From Lachnospiraceae bacterium (GTDB lineage Bacteria; Bacillota; Clostridia; Lachnospirales; Lachnospiraceae), in NCBI GenBank assembly GCA_900766925.1, contig CAAFXG010000301.1, positions 1-43,827 on the forward strand: a DNA stretch of 43,827 nt. The letters are read 5' to 3'. The translations under genes and the position numbers were made by a program. The notes under the pieces are model-generated. The model was not told the DNA's origin, searched no databases, and worked only from the letters and a program-made list of their open reading frames with translations. This document shows positions 42,446-43,827 of the stretch, in pieces (the first letter of the stretch is position 1; each line of letters begins with the position of its first letter).

Positions 42446-43660
42446 ATGAAATTAAAAGACACAGGACTTACAAAACAGGATATTAAGGACAAAGTAAGCA
42501 AGTATATGATTGAAACATATGAGCGTTTCGATTTTCTGGCAGAGACTGCAGAGGGTATGTATTTATATGATGAGGAAGGGACACCTTATCTGGATTTTTA
42601 CGCAGGTATAGCAGTTAATAATGCCGGTAGCCGTAATCCAAAGGTTGTTGCAGCAGTTAAGGATCAGGTTGATGATATTATGCATACATTCAACTACCCA
42701 TATACAATTCCTCAGGCACTTCTGGCTGAGAAGGTTTGTGAGACTATTGGAATGGATAAAATCTTTTATCAGAATTCCGGTACAGAGGCAAATGAGGCCA
42801 TGATTAAGATGGCTCGTAAATATGGTATTGAGAAATATGGTCCTAACAAATATCATATCGTTACTGCTAAGATGGGCTTCCACGGAAGAACCTTTGGAGC
42901 TATGTCAGCTACCGGTCAGCCGGGTAACGGATGTCAGGTTGGATTTGGTCCTATGACATATGGATTTTCATATGCTCCATACAACGATCTTCAGGCATTT
43001 AAGGATGCTTGTACTGAGAATACCATTGCTATCATGATTGAGCCTGTACAGGGCGAGGGCGGTGTACATCCTGCAACAATGGAATTCATGAAGGGGCTTC
43101 GTGAGTTCTGTGATGAGAACGGAATGCTTTTGCTTATCGATGAGGTACAGACCGGATGGTGCAGAACCGGTAATGTAATGTCATTTATGAATTATGGAAT
43201 CAAGCCGGATATCGTATCTATGGCCAAGGGTCTTGGTGGAGGTATGCCAATCGGTGCAATTTGTGCAACAAGTGAGGTTGCTAAGGCATTTACAGCCGGT
43301 TCTCATGGAACAACCTTTGGTGGACACCCTGTTTGCTGTGCAGCGGCATTGGCAGAGGTAAATGAACTGTTAGACAGAGATTTGGCAGGTAATGCAAAGA
43401 AGGTCGGAGATTACTTTGCAAAGAAGCTGGAAGAGCTTCCTCATGTCAAGGAAGTAAGACATCAGGGCTTGCTGGTTGGTGTTGAATTTGATGATACAAT
43501 TAACGGAGTGGATGTTAAGCACGGTGCATTGGAGCGTAAGCTGCTGATTACAGCAATTGGAGCTCATACAATTCGTATGGTGCCACCTCTTATTGTATCA
43601 GAGGAAGAGTGTGATAAGGCATTTGAGATTTTAAACGAGACAGTAAAGGCATTGGCATAA
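42446..43660 (+). CDS. Class III PLP-dependent aminotransferase (acetylornithine/ornithine type)
   Basis: This 404-residue, fold-type I aminotransferase shows the phosphate-binding SGTEANEAM, LLIDEVQTGWCRTG (D232) and Schiff-base Lys261 (SMAKGLGGGMPIGA), plus HGTTFGGHPVCCAAALA. Class III enzymes move ω-amino groups (acetylornithine, ornithine, 4-aminobutyrate, 5-aminovalerate). By sequence it is ArgD/RocD-like. Next to proline reductase, an ornithine or 5-aminovalerate role is attractive: the first would feed proline, the second would use its reduction product. No arg genes are adjacent. Its promoter resembles that of lysR. It is monocistronic with a terminator behind it. Confidence 0.9.
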   Translation: MKLKDTGLTKQDIKDKVSKYMIETYERFDFLAETAEGMYLYDEEGTPYLDFYAGIAVNNAGSRNPKVVAAVKDQVDDIMHTFNYPYTIPQALLAEKVCETIGMDKIFYQNSGTEANEAMIKMARKYGIEKYGPNKYHIVTAKMGFHGRTFGAMSATGQPGNGCQVGFGPMTYGFSYAPYNDLQAFKDACTENTIAIMIEPVQGEGGVHPATMEFMKGLREFCDENGMLLLIDEVQTGWCRTGNVMSFMNYGIKPDIVSMAKGLGGGMPIGAICATSEVAKAFTAGSHGTTFGGHPVCCAAALAEVNELLDRDLAGNAKKVGDYFAKKLEELPHVKEVRHQGLLVGVEFDDTINGVDVKHGALERKLLITAIGAHTIRMVPPLIVSEEECDKAFEILNETVKALA

Positions 43661-43674
43661 TTAATAATGTTTGG

Positions 43675-43714
43675 CAAGGGCGCTACTGAGTAATTTGATG
43701 CGCCCTTGTTTTAT
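43675..43714 (+). terminator. Rho-independent terminator after the aminotransferase
   Basis: CAAGGGCGC…GCGCCCTTG (9-bp perfect stem) followed by TTTTAT. Confidence 0.85.
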
Positions 43715-43761
43715 GTGTAGTATTGCAGATGAAAAATTCAGGATAAGGGAAGTGAACATTG

Positions 43762-43827
43762 ATGGATAATTTTGTTATTACAATTGGCTGTGAGTACGGT
43801 GCAAAGGGTAATGCAATCGGGAGAAAA
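43762..43827 (+). CDS. Cytidylate kinase-like protein, N-terminal end (partial)
   Basis: The final 22 codons of the window read MDNFVITIGCEYGAKGNAIG…, matching the N terminus of the cytidylate-kinase-like protein at 38072 (FVITITREFGSLGRPIAK). The start ATG has AAGGGAAGTG about 8 bases upstream. The gene runs off the right edge, so only the glycine-rich loop is seen. Confidence 0.72.
   Translation, partial: MDNFVITIGCEYGAKGNAIGRK

Overview
The window reads as one end of a draft contig from a low-GC, Gram-positive gut anaerobe, most likely a member of the Lachnospiraceae. This is an inference from gene content (D-proline reductase cluster, arylpyruvate:ferredoxin oxidoreductase, AGCS alanine symporter, XRE-cupin regulator), strong AGGAGG ribosome binding sites and AT-rich spacers. 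The first 23 bases are Illumina adapter, not biology.

Left part (24-8634): the 3' end of lysS, an intact IS3-family (IS150-type) insertion sequence with a programmed -1 frameshift site, a tyrosine recombinase that has lost its N terminus, a dead membrane-protein gene with two in-frame stops, a hybrid histidine kinase (HisKA-HATPase-REC-Hpt), a 241-bp near-palindrome, an AGCS sodium:alanine symporter and a GNAT acetyltransferase.

Middle part (8777-23629): a compact island of about 15 kb that looks like a multi-component conflict (anti-phage) locus. Reading on the plus strand: a vWA protein with a degenerate metallopeptidase motif, and a MoxR-like AAA ATPase. A WYL-domain regulator lies on the opposite strand. 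Then come a CbxX/SpoVK-type AAA+ ATPase, a ClpP-type serine protease with an intact triad, an unrecognised protein with a possible ankyrin-like segment, an HD-domain protein ending in a RyR domain, a TIR protein carrying two nearly identical C-terminal domains, a PD-(D/E)XK nuclease, and a DUF2779 protein joining Cas4-like and DEDD exonuclease motifs. A 20-bp element is identical in front of the vWA gene and in front of the WYL gene, so the regulator probably controls both halves. I propose a system in which NAD-derived signalling (TIR/RyR), regulated proteolysis (AAA+/ClpP) and nucleic-acid cleavage are under one switch. I know of no described system with this exact set.

Right part (23740-43827): a Stickland-type amino-acid fermentation region. 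The oxidative side is IorA/IorB plus a phenylacetate-CoA-ligase-like enzyme. The reductive side is PrdC, PrdA, a CBO2463-type protein and PrdB, with Cys where characterised PrdB has selenocysteine. Next come a polar amino-acid ABC transporter, a cytidylate-kinase-like protein, a proline racemase fused to a TetR-type DNA-binding domain, two EamA transporters and a class III aminotransferase. A LysR and an XRE-cupin regulator sit just upstream of prdC. Short shared sequences link promoters in this region: a LysR-like palindrome before prdC and before the ABC operon, a shared promoter spacer before lysR and before the aminotransferase, and a shared 18-bp hairpin before the XRE gene and the ABC ATPase gene. 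They suggest a small local regulon. A second large inverted repeat lies between iorA and an unusual transporter-HAD fusion. The contig ends inside a second cytidylate-kinase-like gene.
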